Numbered from the stretch's first letter, positions 24,719-34,589 are shown. The stretch: DNA of 64,000 bases from Vibrio coralliilyticus ATCC BAA-450 (GCF_000176135.1 NZ_ACZN01000018.1:62001-126000); one strand, 5' to 3'. Made by a program: numbers and translations. Notes: generated by a model from the sequence alone, not told the origin.

Positions 24719-24903
24719 TCACTTAACCTGCATTTGGTAATTATCGCGTCATACTAACAAAGCCTTATGAAACGCGCCATTACAGCACGAAAATAAATGG
24801 GGACAAGGGCAAAGTATTCAGAGTTTTATGTGCAAGGCTATTGATGTGATTATTGGGATAAGTCTATCTTACGTATAAGAAATTTTAGCTATCAGGACAG
24901 TAT

Positions 24904-25989
24904 ATGGTTGTAGCAAGTGAAAGTGAAAAGGTCATACGGAGACTCTATCAGATCACAAACGATTATCAGAAAGGGTTTGATATTCAGATTACCCAACTCA
25001 TCATGATGGGCTTGGAGCGTTTCAATCTGGATATTGGTATTTTATCCCGCATTGATGGCGAGCTATATACAGTCTTGTATTGCGTTACTTCTGAAGGCGT
25101 AGAGTTAAAACCTGGCGATACGTTTAATTATGAGTCAACTTATTGCCAAATCACCTGTAGTTCATTTGGCCCAGTATCCATTGAGCATATGGGAGAAAGC
25201 GATGAGTATGCTAAACATCCTGCCTATGAAGCGTTTGGCTTAGAGTCGTACATTGGCATTCCAATTTTTGTTGATGATGAAGTTTTTGGCACACTTAATT
25301 TTTCTTCTGCGTCACCTTACCCTCGAAAATTCAAAGATATAGATGTAGATGCGCTCAAACTGATGGCGTCTTGGATTGAAGTAGAATTAATCCGCCGTAA
25401 ACAGGAAGAGCGTCTTAGAAAGTTAAATAGCCAACTGGAATATCAAGCCTATCACGATGCGTTGACCAATGTTGCCAACCGCCGTTGTATGTTCAAAACC
25501 ATCCACCTTGATATCGAACGTATGAAACTCGCATCCGGCAAAGGTTCACTGGCCGTGATTGATATTGATAACTTCAAGAGGGTCAACGATGTTTACGGTC
25601 ATCAAATCGGTGATGACGTTTTAAAGAAAACCGCGCAACAACTTCAGGCATGTTTATCTGAAAGGGACTTTATTGCACGGTTCGGGGGAGAGGAGTTTGT
25701 CGTTTGGCTGCCCGAGAGAACCGAACTTGAAAGGCGTCAACTTATCGAAGAACTTCACCAATCTGCCAATGAGATTCTTCTAGATGGTGAACCCGTCACC
25801 GTGTCGATCGGTGTATGTGAATTTGATTTTGGTAACGAATCAGAAATAGATAACAAGAAAGGTGCACTTGACCAAATCATCTTAGTGGCTGACGAAGCGT
25901 TGTATCAGGCAAAGAATCAGGGGCGAAATAGAGTAGTTGTTCGTCCACTATCAGAAGAACCAGTGACTGAAATGATGAGTGGAGACTGA
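24904..25989 (+). CDS. GAF-GGDEF diguanylate cyclase
   Basis: A cytoplasmic protein of 361 residues that should make cyclic di-GMP from GTP. A GAF sensor (about 20-165; LESYIGIPIFVDDEVFGTLNF) is linked to a GGDEF domain (about 178-350). The active-site loop is GGEEF at 261-265, preceded by YHDALTNVANRR and IDIDNFKRVNDVYGHQIGDD, so catalysis is expected. The allosteric I-site RxxD is degenerate (SERD), so product inhibition may be lost. No membrane segment. Ligand of the GAF domain unknown. Confidence 0.9.
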   Translation: MVVASESEKVIRRLYQITNDYQKGFDIQITQLIMMGLERFNLDIGILSRIDGELYTVLYCVTSEGVELKPGDTFNYESTYCQITCSSFGPVSIEHMGESDEYAKHPAYEAFGLESYIGIPIFVDDEVFGTLNFSSASPYPRKFKDIDVDALKLMASWIEVELIRRKQEERLRKLNSQLEYQAYHDALTNVANRRCMFKTIHLDIERMKLASGKGSLAVIDIDNFKRVNDVYGHQIGDDVLKKTAQQLQACLSERDFIARFGGEEFVVWLPERTELERRQLIEELHQSANEILLDGEPVTVSIGVCEFDFGNESEIDNKKGALDQIILVADEALYQAKNQGRNRVVVRPLSEEPVTEMMSGD

Positions 25990-26010
25990 GCTCCACTCCT
26001 ATCAATATAA

Positions 26011-26571
26011 TTATTTAAACAAGTAGGGGAAAAGCTTCACTAGCTCAGGCTGAGCCAGGGATTCCACACGAGCTATGTTGGTCTCAGGAATTGATTCAGG
26101 ATCTGGATAATGTTTGAGTACTTTCTCCATGCTCTCTTCACGAATCAAATGGAACACTGGGTAGGGAGAGCGGTTAGTTAGATTCTCCGCATCTTCTGGT
26201 TCTGCTCCACCAAAGCAATACTCAGGATGGAACGTCGCCAACTGGTAGGTTCCTTCCCAGCCTTGCTGGCGGATTAATGCCTCGACCCAGTCTATAAACA
26301 AGTTGTAGTCATAAAAATCTTCCAGCATGTTTGGTACAACGACCAATGTAGTTTCTAACTCTTCAGCTGTCTTTGATTCTAATTCCATTAGCTGGGTGAG
26401 TATGTCCTCTAGCAATGCCTCTTCTTGCTGTGCTTCACTGACAAATATTTTTATTTGTTTATTGCGCTGTGGCTTTGCAGCGAATGGACATAAATTAAGG
26501 CCAATTACCACGTCATTAAGCCATTGATTGACTTGCTCTGCGATAGTCTCTTTTGAGCTTGGGGTTGTCAT
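26011..26571 (-). CDS. DUF1415 family protein
   Basis: A 186-residue soluble protein. The family motif VVIGLNLCPFAAKPQRNKQIK (here at residues 22-42) and the later LATFHPEYCFGG and TNRSPYPVFHLIREESM are diagnostic of DUF1415. No biochemical role is known to me. It is convergent with the cyclase gene and stands alone. Confidence 0.85.
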   Translation of the reverse strand: MTTPSSKETIAEQVNQWLNDVVIGLNLCPFAAKPQRNKQIKIFVSEAQQEEALLEDILTQLMELESKTAEELETTLVVVPNMLEDFYDYNLFIDWVEALIRQQGWEGTYQLATFHPEYCFGGAEPEDAENLTNRSPYPVFHLIREESMEKVLKHYPDPESIPETNIARVESLAQPELVKLFPYLFK

Positions 26572-26642
26572 CTTACTTCCAATTTATAGTTTGGAAGCAA
26601 GAATAACAGATTCGTTTTGTGGTCGTAAGCGTCGAGATGAGT

Positions 26643-27890
26643 CTAGTGAGATGAGGGCGTTGCCTTTAGCTCAGAAGTTGGACTGGTGTTAGCTTCGTTC
26701 TCCAGTTCTGCTGAACTTTGATGAATTACATTCAGTTTATAGCACAACACAAAAATCATCAGATAAAGCAACATACCACCAGCAATGACATAACCCCAAC
26801 CGCCATGTTGCCAGCAATAAATTAAGAAGAAGCCTCCTAAGCTGCCACCAACATAGTAGTGAACAAGATAAAGAGCTGTGGCAGTCGCTTTAGCTTGGGT
26901 GGCTTTTTGGCTAACCCAGGCGTAGGCCAGCGTATGCGTGAAGAAGGCGCCAAAACTAATAAGAGCTAATCCGAGGATCATGAATGGAATACGATCCAGA
27001 TATGCGACCAACATACCGAGTAGGCTTATTATAGTCCCGCAGACCATACCTGAAATAGGCTGACGGTTTCGGTTCCACACTGAAGTAAGCTTAGAGCTTA
27101 ATGTGCCGGGTAAGTAGCAGAGGAAAATCAACGAGGCTAGGCCAATAGGTAGTGAATGTGGAGCCTCAACAAGACGAAAACCCATAACCGAATACAAGTT
27201 AACAAACAGAGCAAAATTCACCCCACCAATCAGCATAGCTAACCAAATAGCTTTGTTTTTTAGGTGCTTAACCAACGCTCGGTTGTGGTATCTAAGCATG
27301 CCTCTTTGGGGAGAGAAGTATTTCTGCTTTGGTAACATCGCGCATACCGCTATAGCTCCAATCAAGGTAAACACCGCCATGGTAATCACTGCTTGTTGCC
27401 AGCCGAAAGCATCAGTGAGTGTACCACCGACGATTCGCCCGGTGATGCCACCGAGTGAGTTAGCCGCTATATAGCCTCCAATTGCTTGACCAAAGGCCTT
27501 GGGGGATAACTCTTCTACCATGTAAGCGACTGCCACAGAAGCAAAAGCGGCTAATGCGACTCCCATTAGCGCACGCAATACAACTAAGCTAAGAAGTGAG
27601 GGTGATAGAAGCATCCCGATACCGATTACAGGCATAGCTAAAAGGCCATACAACATCACTCGTTTTCTCCCTACGGACTCAGATGCAACTGCCCATGGCA
27701 CGAGGCTAAATGAGAGCGCCAGCGTCGTTGCTGCAAACAGCCAGTTAATTTGAGTCTCGGATACGGAAAAGTGCTGAGCCATGTACGGCAGCATCGGTTG
27801 AAACAAGTACAGGTTACAGAACACGATGAATGAGCCGAGAGCGAGACTCAGTGTTACTCGTCGGTAATCTTGGCTTCCAAGTTCGATCAT
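26643..27890 (-). CDS. MFS transporter (YnfM-like drug/metabolite exporter)
   Basis: A 415-residue inner-membrane protein with twelve predicted helices. WAVASESVGRKRVML is the loop 2-3 MFS motif A variant, and VLRALMGVALAAFASVAVAYMVEEL and GRIVGGTLTDAFGWQQ match the YnfM-type subgroup. It is divergent from a LysR-type regulator, the classic arrangement of an exporter with its activator. Substrate unknown. Confidence 0.82.
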   Translation of the reverse strand: MIELGSQDYRRVTLSLALGSFIVFCNLYLFQPMLPYMAQHFSVSETQINWLFAATTLALSFSLVPWAVASESVGRKRVMLYGLLAMPVIGIGMLLSPSLLSLVVLRALMGVALAAFASVAVAYMVEELSPKAFGQAIGGYIAANSLGGITGRIVGGTLTDAFGWQQAVITMAVFTLIGAIAVCAMLPKQKYFSPQRGMLRYHNRALVKHLKNKAIWLAMLIGGVNFALFVNLYSVMGFRLVEAPHSLPIGLASLIFLCYLPGTLSSKLTSVWNRNRQPISGMVCGTIISLLGMLVAYLDRIPFMILGLALISFGAFFTHTLAYAWVSQKATQAKATATALYLVHYYVGGSLGGFFLIYCWQHGGWGYVIAGGMLLYLMIFVLCYKLNVIHQSSAELENEANTSPTSELKATPSSH

Positions 27891-27957
27891 TGGTGTTGGC
27901 TACTCTAGTTATTCAGTCAGTTATTGTGATCAAAATATCAGTGATAATTGGATTAAT

Positions 27958-27991
27958 AAAATATATTAAAAATATAGAGTTGATATATTTT
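27958..27991. promoter_or_regulatory. inverted repeat in the MFS/LysR intergenic region
   Basis: AAAATATAT (27958-27966) and ATATATTTT (27983-27991) are perfect inverted half-sites in an AT-rich 116-bp divergent promoter region. The position directly before the LysR start suits a LysR-type operator that controls both genes. The AT content makes chance symmetry more likely than usual. Confidence 0.4.
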
Positions 27992-28006
27992 TGATATGAG
28001 CATCTG

Positions 28007-28876
28007 ATGGACTCCCGACACTTAAAACACTTTGTGGCCGTCGCTGACCATGGCCACTTCACCATGGCGGCGAAAGCACTACATATTGCTCAGCCTGCGT
28101 TGAGTATTTCAATCAAGAAGTTTGAACAGCAGTTGGGTGTTGAGTTATTTCGACGAGAAGAACGACGCATAACGCTTACCGATGAAGGCAAAGTGCTATA
28201 TGAACACGCCAAGCGGGTTTTGCAGCAAATCGATGATGCCAAGTTAGCAATAGATGAACTGAGAGGCCTTGAAAAGGGAGAGGTTCGACTTGGTGCGCCA
28301 AGTATGATGGGGTCTTACTTTTTCCCCCAAGTACTTATGGCGTTCAAGTCGCATTATCCCAATCTCAAGCTCACGCTAATTGACGCAGGTACCCGGTCTA
28401 TTCGAAAGATGCTTTTGGATGGTGAACTCGACATTGGCGTGATTGATGATGAAAACGTCCCGGAAGATCTTGAAACAGACCATTTATTGAATGTAGAAAT
28501 GGTTGCAGTTGTTGGGCCGGAACATGCTTTGGCACAGAACAAAAGCATTAGTTTTGAAGAGTTTTTCAAACATGAACTAGTCATGTTTAAGCCCGGTTAT
28601 TTTCACCGTGACTTTGTCGAGAAAAAGGCGCGCTTGTACGACAAAGAAATGAAGTTTTCATTTGAAACGAATCTATTGCCAATGATACTCAGTATTGTGA
28701 AACATGAGTTTGCGATCACTGCGCTTTTGAAGCTGGTGACCGAGCATGAAAAAGATGTGGTTGCCATTCCCTTTGATGAACCGGTCAATCTGACTTTATC
28801 TCTTGCGTGGCGAAAGAACGCCTATTTATCAATTGCGGATAGAACATTCATTGAATTTGTTAAGCAATATGTGTAG
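28007..28876 (+). CDS. LysR family transcriptional regulator
   Basis: 289 residues. The N-terminal winged helix (RHLKHFVAVADHGHFTMAAK, then LHIAQPALSISIKKFEQQLG) is followed by a two-lobed substrate-binding domain. It should bind the shared intergenic region and regulate the divergent MFS gene in response to an unknown small molecule. ATG chosen because it begins exactly at the conserved family start. Confidence 0.92.
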   Translation: MDSRHLKHFVAVADHGHFTMAAKALHIAQPALSISIKKFEQQLGVELFRREERRITLTDEGKVLYEHAKRVLQQIDDAKLAIDELRGLEKGEVRLGAPSMMGSYFFPQVLMAFKSHYPNLKLTLIDAGTRSIRKMLLDGELDIGVIDDENVPEDLETDHLLNVEMVAVVGPEHALAQNKSISFEEFFKHELVMFKPGYFHRDFVEKKARLYDKEMKFSFETNLLPMILSIVKHEFAITALLKLVTEHEKDVVAIPFDEPVNLTLSLAWRKNAYLSIADRTFIEFVKQYV

Positions 28877-28963
28877 TTCACATTTCTTTTCAAGGTGATC
28901 GCAACATTGTTCTAAATAACGTAATTTAATTGCATACAATTTGGAAAAGAGAGATTTGGTTAA

Positions 28964-30418
28964 ATGCAGTTGAAGATGACAGATCTGGTGGTTGAAACAG
29001 GTTCGAGTACGTTAGAGATAAAAGACTGGGCTATCGAGAAAGGCCAGTCTTGGGGCGTTTTCAGTACCGAAGGTGATATTGGGTCTGCTCTTGGCTGCTT
29101 GCTTTGTGGCGAGTCAGAAATTAAGCAAGGCTATATGGAACTCTCCGATGGCAAGGTTTCACAAGTTTCATTGGTTGAACAGCAAAGGTTGCTTGAAGAA
29201 GAACTGGCTAAAGATGACACTGATTTTCTAGACCGAATAGATAAAGGCAGCTCAGTTTACTCTCTGATTTATGAACAGTGCGAAGATGCGCAATTGACTG
29301 CTCAATTACTTGATGATTTGGATCTGGAACATTTGAGTGATAGTGGATTTCGAGTTCTGTCGACCGGAGAAACCAGACGGGTAATGTTAGCTCGCGCTTT
29401 GGCAACCAAGCCAGATCTGATTGTACTTGATAACCCTTACACAGGCTTAGATGTGGCTCATCGCGCTTCACTTACCAATTATTTGACTGAGTTATCGCAG
29501 TCGTTGCAGATGGTGGTGACATTTAATCGGGAGGAAGATGTCCCTTCATGGATTGAGAAAGTTGCTTTGTTTAGTCATGGTAAGTTAGACAGCGTGATGG
29601 ATATTCAGTCATGGCACCAGCATCCGGTCATTAACCAAATCAAAGCTCAGTCAAAGCAGCAAAGCGAGCAGATGATGGAGCTCATTCGAAGCCATCAACA
29701 CAAAACAGAGTTTAGCAATCCGATTTTTGAGCTTAAAAATGGCAAAGTAGAATATACAGAGAAAACCATTTTCTCTGAGGTTAACTGGAGAATTGATAAA
29801 GGCCAGCATTGGCAGGTTAAAGGACCGAATGGGTGCGGGAAAAGTACGCTCCTTGGGTTAATCTTCGGTGATCACCCCCAATGTTACTCTAACGATATTC
29901 ATATCTTGGGTAACCAGCGAGGCTCGGGTGAGTCTATCTGGGATATTAAAAAGCACATTGGGATGGTTTCCTCTTCTCTGCACCTTCAATATCGCGTGAG
30001 TTGCAGTGCTTTGGAAGTCATTTTATCTGGCTTCTATGACTCCATTGGCTTATATCAGCAACCGGCAAAGAAAGAAATTCAAATTGCTCAAGAGTGGTTA
30101 GAAATTCTGCATATGACGGAGTACGCAAAGACATCATTCAAACAGTTGGAATACGGCCAGCAACGTTTACTTCTTATCGCCAGAGCAATTGTAAAGCAGC
30201 CAGCAATTTTGATTCTGGATGAACCTTATCAGGGCCTAGACTATTTAGGCAGAAGACTAGTCAAGAACACATTGGAGCTTATTGCTAAAGAGAATTTGAG
30301 CCAGTTGCTTTATGTCTCTCACTATCATGACGACAAATTAGAGAGTATTAAGAATGAGCTGGAATTTTGTTTCGATGAAGTGGAGGCGTGCTACAAATCG
30401 ACCATTCGTCAGTTGTAG
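28964..30418 (+). CDS. modF: ModF-like tandem ABC ATPase with degenerate first site
   Basis: 484 residues with two ABC ATPase domains and no membrane domain, as in ModF/PhrA. The first domain has a damaged Walker A (FSTEGDIGSAL, no GKS), a recognisable signature VLSTGETRRVMLARAL, and a Walker B LIVLDNPYTGLD in which the catalytic Glu is Asn. The second domain has an intact Walker A (GPNGCGKSTLLGL) and Walker B ILILDEPYQGLD, but its signature is LEYGQQRLLL. One competent ATP site is therefore likely. No modABC or molybdopterin genes are adjacent, so a molybdate link is only by name. Confidence 0.78.
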   Translation: MQLKMTDLVVETGSSTLEIKDWAIEKGQSWGVFSTEGDIGSALGCLLCGESEIKQGYMELSDGKVSQVSLVEQQRLLEEELAKDDTDFLDRIDKGSSVYSLIYEQCEDAQLTAQLLDDLDLEHLSDSGFRVLSTGETRRVMLARALATKPDLIVLDNPYTGLDVAHRASLTNYLTELSQSLQMVVTFNREEDVPSWIEKVALFSHGKLDSVMDIQSWHQHPVINQIKAQSKQQSEQMMELIRSHQHKTEFSNPIFELKNGKVEYTEKTIFSEVNWRIDKGQHWQVKGPNGCGKSTLLGLIFGDHPQCYSNDIHILGNQRGSGESIWDIKKHIGMVSSSLHLQYRVSCSALEVILSGFYDSIGLYQQPAKKEIQIAQEWLEILHMTEYAKTSFKQLEYGQQRLLLIARAIVKQPAILILDEPYQGLDYLGRRLVKNTLELIAKENLSQLLYVSHYHDDKLESIKNELEFCFDEVEACYKSTIRQL

Positions 30419-30439
30419 CAATCTTGAACATAAATAAAG

Positions 30440-30486
30440 CGGGTTGGTGTCTTGAAGAATAGACGCAACCTGTTTTTTGTTTTGTA
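30440..30486 (+). terminator. terminator after modF-like gene
   Basis: GGTTG (30442-30446) with GTGTCT pairs, one bulge, with AGACG and CAACC (30466-30470), followed by TGTTTTTTGTTTT. An imperfect stem but a clear T-run. Confidence 0.75.
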
Positions 30487-30570
30487 AAGTCAACAAATTA
30501 CTGGAAAAAACTTCATGCTTTCCTAGGCTAACTATAGAAATAAATAATAACGACTACGTTGGTGACAAGT

Positions 30571-31785
30571 ATGGCTAGGAAATTTCTAATTTTAGTGTTG
30601 GCGCTGTTTGCCAGCGTCGTGCAGGCTGAAAAACCTGATGTACTTAAGATCTATCTTGATGCTGATAGAACGGGGCATCTGGAATCGGCACTCTCCATTG
30701 AGCATGGAATTAAGGTTGCCTTCTCCCAGAAAGGTAACCAAATATCAGGCATACCAGTAGAGTTTGTTACCACTGACCATAGAGGGAACGTCCTACGTAG
30801 TAAGAAAAACATGGAGCGTTTTCTTAAGGACAGCAATGGATTGGTTTACATTGGTGGCTTGCATTCTCCTCCATTGATCAAGTACCGAGAATACATTAAC
30901 AAATCCAAGATGTTGACTTTGGTTCCTTGGGCTGCGGGTACGCCTATAACTCGATATCCTTCTACTGAGGATAACTACGTATTTCGTCTTTCGGTTGATG
31001 ATTCTAAGGTAGGAAAGATACTGGTTAACTACGCGTTAGAGCAACAGTGCAATCAACCTCACTTGATGTTAGAAAATACGGGGTGGGGCAAATCAAATTA
31101 CAAAGCAATGATGTCTGCTTTACCTGAAGACCTGGCCGAGCGCGTGAAAACCAGCTGGTTTGATTGGGGCATAAAAGATGTTGATGCGCGAATCTTGATT
31201 CGTGAAGCCCAATCCAGTGGAGGAGATTGTGTTCTGCTGGTGGCTAATAGTCGTGAAGGTAAACTCATCGTTGAAAGTGTTGCAGACGTTGGTATTAAAA
31301 TGCCTATATACAGCCACTGGGGCATTACTGGCGGTAAGTTTGCTCAGAACGTGCCTTTCCCTATTCGTGAAAAAGCCAACCTTCATTTCATTCAGTCTTG
31401 TTTCAATTTCTACAGCTCGGAACAAAACAGCTTTAATCAGAATGTGTTCAAGGACGCAAAGACCATGTTCCCAGCTTACTTTGAAGACAGCAATATTGAG
31501 GCACCAGCTGGTTTTGTCCATGGTTACGATTTGGCAAAGGTATTCATTGAGGCAGCGAGTTCGGTAGAGCTAACGGATGATGCGGAGTCGAACCGAACTG
31601 CATTAAAGAAAGCACTGGAGTCGATGGATAAGCCAGTACAGGGGCTGATTAAAGAGTATCGTGCTCCATTCGCCCCTTTCACTGAAGATGATTTTGACGC
31701 GCATGAGGCGTTAGGTGCAGACGATTTCTGTATGGCTATTTATGACGATAAAGATGCCGTGAAACTAATTCCTAAATCCATCTAG
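30571..31785 (+). CDS. periplasmic ligand-binding protein (type 1, Peripla_BP_6-like)
   Basis: About 404 residues with a signal peptide ARKFLILVLALFASVVQA. ATG 30571 is preferred over the upstream TTG because it starts the signal peptide. The fold resembles branched-chain amino acid or amide receptors: VLKIYLDADRTGHLESALSIE at the start, GGLHSPPLIKYREY, and VHGYDLAKVFIEAA near the end. No permease or ATPase is adjacent. Instead a hybrid histidine kinase follows after 22 bp, so it probably serves as a sensory receptor rather than in import. The ligand cannot be inferred. Confidence 0.8.
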   Translation: MARKFLILVLALFASVVQAEKPDVLKIYLDADRTGHLESALSIEHGIKVAFSQKGNQISGIPVEFVTTDHRGNVLRSKKNMERFLKDSNGLVYIGGLHSPPLIKYREYINKSKMLTLVPWAAGTPITRYPSTEDNYVFRLSVDDSKVGKILVNYALEQQCNQPHLMLENTGWGKSNYKAMMSALPEDLAERVKTSWFDWGIKDVDARILIREAQSSGGDCVLLVANSREGKLIVESVADVGIKMPIYSHWGITGGKFAQNVPFPIREKANLHFIQSCFNFYSSEQNSFNQNVFKDAKTMFPAYFEDSNIEAPAGFVHGYDLAKVFIEAASSVELTDDAESNRTALKKALESMDKPVQGLIKEYRAPFAPFTEDDFDAHEALGADDFCMAIYDDKDAVKLIPKSI

Positions 31786-31807
31786 AGCACAGAGGTAACG
31801 CAGGTCT

Positions 31808-34246
31808 ATGTTGAAGTTTGATAAGAAAAATGGAATGCATCTGTTTTCGTTGTTTCTCATCGTTGGGGCCTGCGTTTTTATGCTTGCGAGCTTTGCCTTT
31901 GTTCAACATCAAGCTAGAGAAACCGCTCAGGTCTTGATAAGTGAAAGCTTGAAAGGAAAGTTCGTCGCTATTGAGAGATACGTATTTGAGTTTCTAAAAT
32001 TGCATGAACAGAGGCTTGAGCGCGTGACTTCTCACCCTGTCACGAAAGGTGCAGTCTTAGAAGGAGTGGATGATCAGAGTGCGTTTAAAGATCAGCTTGA
32101 GCTTCTCAAATCTTCTGGAGCGACGGCTGACGTCAACATATATGATTTTTCTGGCGGTAACGTTTATCAAGAAATTACATTGCCCGATGTTGTTTATACC
32201 TTTATTACGACTGGTATAGAAAACGAGTCCCTAATGGAAAAGCCTTCGTACTCGCTCTATAAAAATGACGGTAGGGACTACCTCCTTCTTAGCGCTCCAA
32301 TCTTGTACAACGGTTATGCTGAAGGGCTAGGAGTATATGTAACGCCACTTGATGAAAGTGAGTTTTTCGAAAGCCTGGGCACCGACAGTATGCACTGGTT
32401 TGGTATCGCCCAAAATAGACTTAACTGGAATATGCAAGCTCCTAATAATTGGAAGATGGACATGTTTCCAATTGAGGGCACTGATCTTTCCTTGTTGTAT
32501 TCGGTCTCCCCCCAATTGGTCATTGATGCGGAAGCTAATTTGACGGGAAGCCTGCTCGTCGGGATGTTAATTGCGACTAGTATGACGTTGGTTGTCATGT
32601 TCATTTTTGGACGAAGAATTTTGGTATCCCCATTTCGTAAGTTAGCTGAGTCTGAGCAGCAGCTTTATGAGCAATCTGAATCGCTAAAGATAAGGGAGGC
32701 GGAGTCTGCCCGCTTAGCTCGAGTGGTTAAACATATGCGTGATGCGGTTGTGTTTACGGATTTAGATTCCAAAGTGACTTGGGTGAATGGAGCATTTGAG
32801 CGGCTGACAGGGTATTCGCTATCAGAAATGATCGGCAAAAAGCCGGGTGATGTGCTTCAGGGAGTGGATACCGATAAGCGAACGACACGAAAGATTCGAG
32901 AACTGATAGATCGTCGAGAGCCAGGGTTCTTTGAGTTACTCAATTACAACAAGGAAGGAGAGTCATACTGGATTGAAATTGCCTTGACGCCGTTGTATTC
33001 AACCCACGGACAGATAGAAGGTTTTATGGCTGTAGAAAGGGACATCACTCAGCGAGTAGAGTTGGAAGAATCGCTGAAGATAAAGGCAGTTGAAGCAGAA
33101 GCGGCAAACATCGCAAAATCCCAGTTTTTGGCAGCAATGAGCCATGAATTACGAACGCCAATGAATGGTATTCTGGGTGTCGGGGACCTTCTCAAAAATA
33201 CGACGCTCAACGAAGAGCAACAGGAGTATGTTGATACATTTCTTGGGTCGGGAAAACACATGTTAAATGTGCTTAATGACATACTTGATTTCTCTAAAAT
33301 TGAAGCGGGCAAGTTGGAACTTGAAAAAGTTGAGTTCTTACTGAAAGACGTGGTGGCAAGGCTTACCCGACTTTATGAGCCACTGTGTGCGGATAAACAC
33401 CTAGAGTTTAAGTGTGAGTACTCTCAATCGTGTGACCGTGCGTTAGTGGCCGATGAGACACGCATTCTTCAGATTCTACAAAACCTATTAAGCAATGCTC
33501 TCAAGTTTACGTCGGAAGGCGGTATTACGTTGTCGCTGGATGTGGTAGAACAAAGCCATCGTATTGAGCTTCATATTGACGTTTCCGATACCGGAATTGG
33601 TATCAGCCCAGAGAAACAGTCCGCAATTTTTGACCCATTCTCACAAGCTGAAAGCGACACAACGAGAAGGTTCGGTGGTACCGGCTTAGGGTTATCGATT
33701 ACTCGGGATCTGGTTAAAGCCATGAACGGGACTGTCGACCTTAGCAGTGAGGTTGGTAAAGGCAGCCAGTTTACAATTGTGGTTCCTGTCGGGTTGAAAA
33801 AGGTTCGTCAGGGCAGTGATAAACAAGAACGACTATCTGCATTTGACGGCACCGGACTGAGCGTGTTAATTGCTGAAGATACTCGCGTGAATGCACTGGT
33901 CTTAGGTAAGTTTCTTAAAAACAAAGGCTTCGAATATGAAGTGGTTGAGAATGGCGAACTGGCAGTTGAAAGAGTACAGCATCAACACTTTGATTGTGTC
34001 TTAATGGATAACCACATGCCAGTGATGGATGGCATGAAGGCAACAAGGGCGATTATGAAGCTCGATTTACCTAATCCTCCTGTGATTATTGGCTGTACGG
34101 CTGACGCGTTTGAACAGACGAGAGAAAGAATGATTTCGGAAGGGTGTACGGATGTGATCACAAAGCCTATCAGCTCCGATAAGCTGGATGAAGTATTTCA
34201 CGCAACGCTAAAACCTCTAGAAGCTAATGCGATGCGTGAGGCTTGA
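31808..34246 (+). CDS. hybrid sensor histidine kinase (periplasmic sensor-PAS-HisKA-HATPase-REC)
   Basis: 812 residues. Membrane helices at about 11-31 and 246-268 bracket a periplasmic domain of about 215 residues. Then come PAS (about 300-415), HisKA with H446 in SHELRTPMNG, HATPase motifs QNLLSNALKFT, DTGIGIS and GTGLGLSITRD, and a receiver with D734 in LMDNHMPVMDG and K786. All catalytic residues are intact. There is no Hpt domain and no response regulator nearby, so phosphate must pass to a shared phosphotransfer protein. Paired with the upstream periplasmic protein it resembles LuxP-LuxQ. It abuts the convergent glutaredoxin gene. Confidence 0.93.
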   Translation: MLKFDKKNGMHLFSLFLIVGACVFMLASFAFVQHQARETAQVLISESLKGKFVAIERYVFEFLKLHEQRLERVTSHPVTKGAVLEGVDDQSAFKDQLELLKSSGATADVNIYDFSGGNVYQEITLPDVVYTFITTGIENESLMEKPSYSLYKNDGRDYLLLSAPILYNGYAEGLGVYVTPLDESEFFESLGTDSMHWFGIAQNRLNWNMQAPNNWKMDMFPIEGTDLSLLYSVSPQLVIDAEANLTGSLLVGMLIATSMTLVVMFIFGRRILVSPFRKLAESEQQLYEQSESLKIREAESARLARVVKHMRDAVVFTDLDSKVTWVNGAFERLTGYSLSEMIGKKPGDVLQGVDTDKRTTRKIRELIDRREPGFFELLNYNKEGESYWIEIALTPLYSTHGQIEGFMAVERDITQRVELEESLKIKAVEAEAANIAKSQFLAAMSHELRTPMNGILGVGDLLKNTTLNEEQQEYVDTFLGSGKHMLNVLNDILDFSKIEAGKLELEKVEFLLKDVVARLTRLYEPLCADKHLEFKCEYSQSCDRALVADETRILQILQNLLSNALKFTSEGGITLSLDVVEQSHRIELHIDVSDTGIGISPEKQSAIFDPFSQAESDTTRRFGGTGLGLSITRDLVKAMNGTVDLSSEVGKGSQFTIVVPVGLKKVRQGSDKQERLSAFDGTGLSVLIAEDTRVNALVLGKFLKNKGFEYEVVENGELAVERVQHQHFDCVLMDNHMPVMDGMKATRAIMKLDLPNPPVIIGCTADAFEQTRERMISEGCTDVITKPISSDKLDEVFHATLKPLEANAMREA

Positions 34247-34477
34247 TCATTTCGAGTTGTACATTTTCTCGAAGTTTTTTGGGTTCCAGCCAATCATGTA
34301 GCGATCACCAATTTTGAGCACGGGTAAAGAGCGTGCTCCAATAGCATCCAGTTCTTTTCTGCCACGCTGCATTTTTGCGTTGGTTAATCTGTACGCATAG
34401 CCCTTTTCATCTAAGTATCGCTGAGCATCTTTACAGTGAGGGCATTTATCCTTCACATACAGAACAAGTCTTTTCAT
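34247..34477 (-). CDS. glutaredoxin family protein
   Basis: 76 residues. The active site VKDKCPHCKDAQRYL is a CPHC dithiol, and ARSLPVLKIGDRYMIGW holds the conserved cis-proline and a glycine turn. The CPHC pair is more thioredoxin/DsbA-like than classical CPYC. The product is cytoplasmic. It converges with the hybrid kinase with no gap between stop codons. Confidence 0.88.
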   Translation of the reverse strand: MKRLVLYVKDKCPHCKDAQRYLDEKGYAYRLTNAKMQRGRKELDAIGARSLPVLKIGDRYMIGWNPKNFEKMYNSK

Positions 34478-34589
34478 CGTAATTTCCTACATCTTGCTAT
34501 GCAGCAGAGTGTAATGAAAAGACAGTGAATGGCAAGTGTGATTCAGGTAGACTTACGCGTCTTCAATTTGGCGGACCGAAACTTATCCT

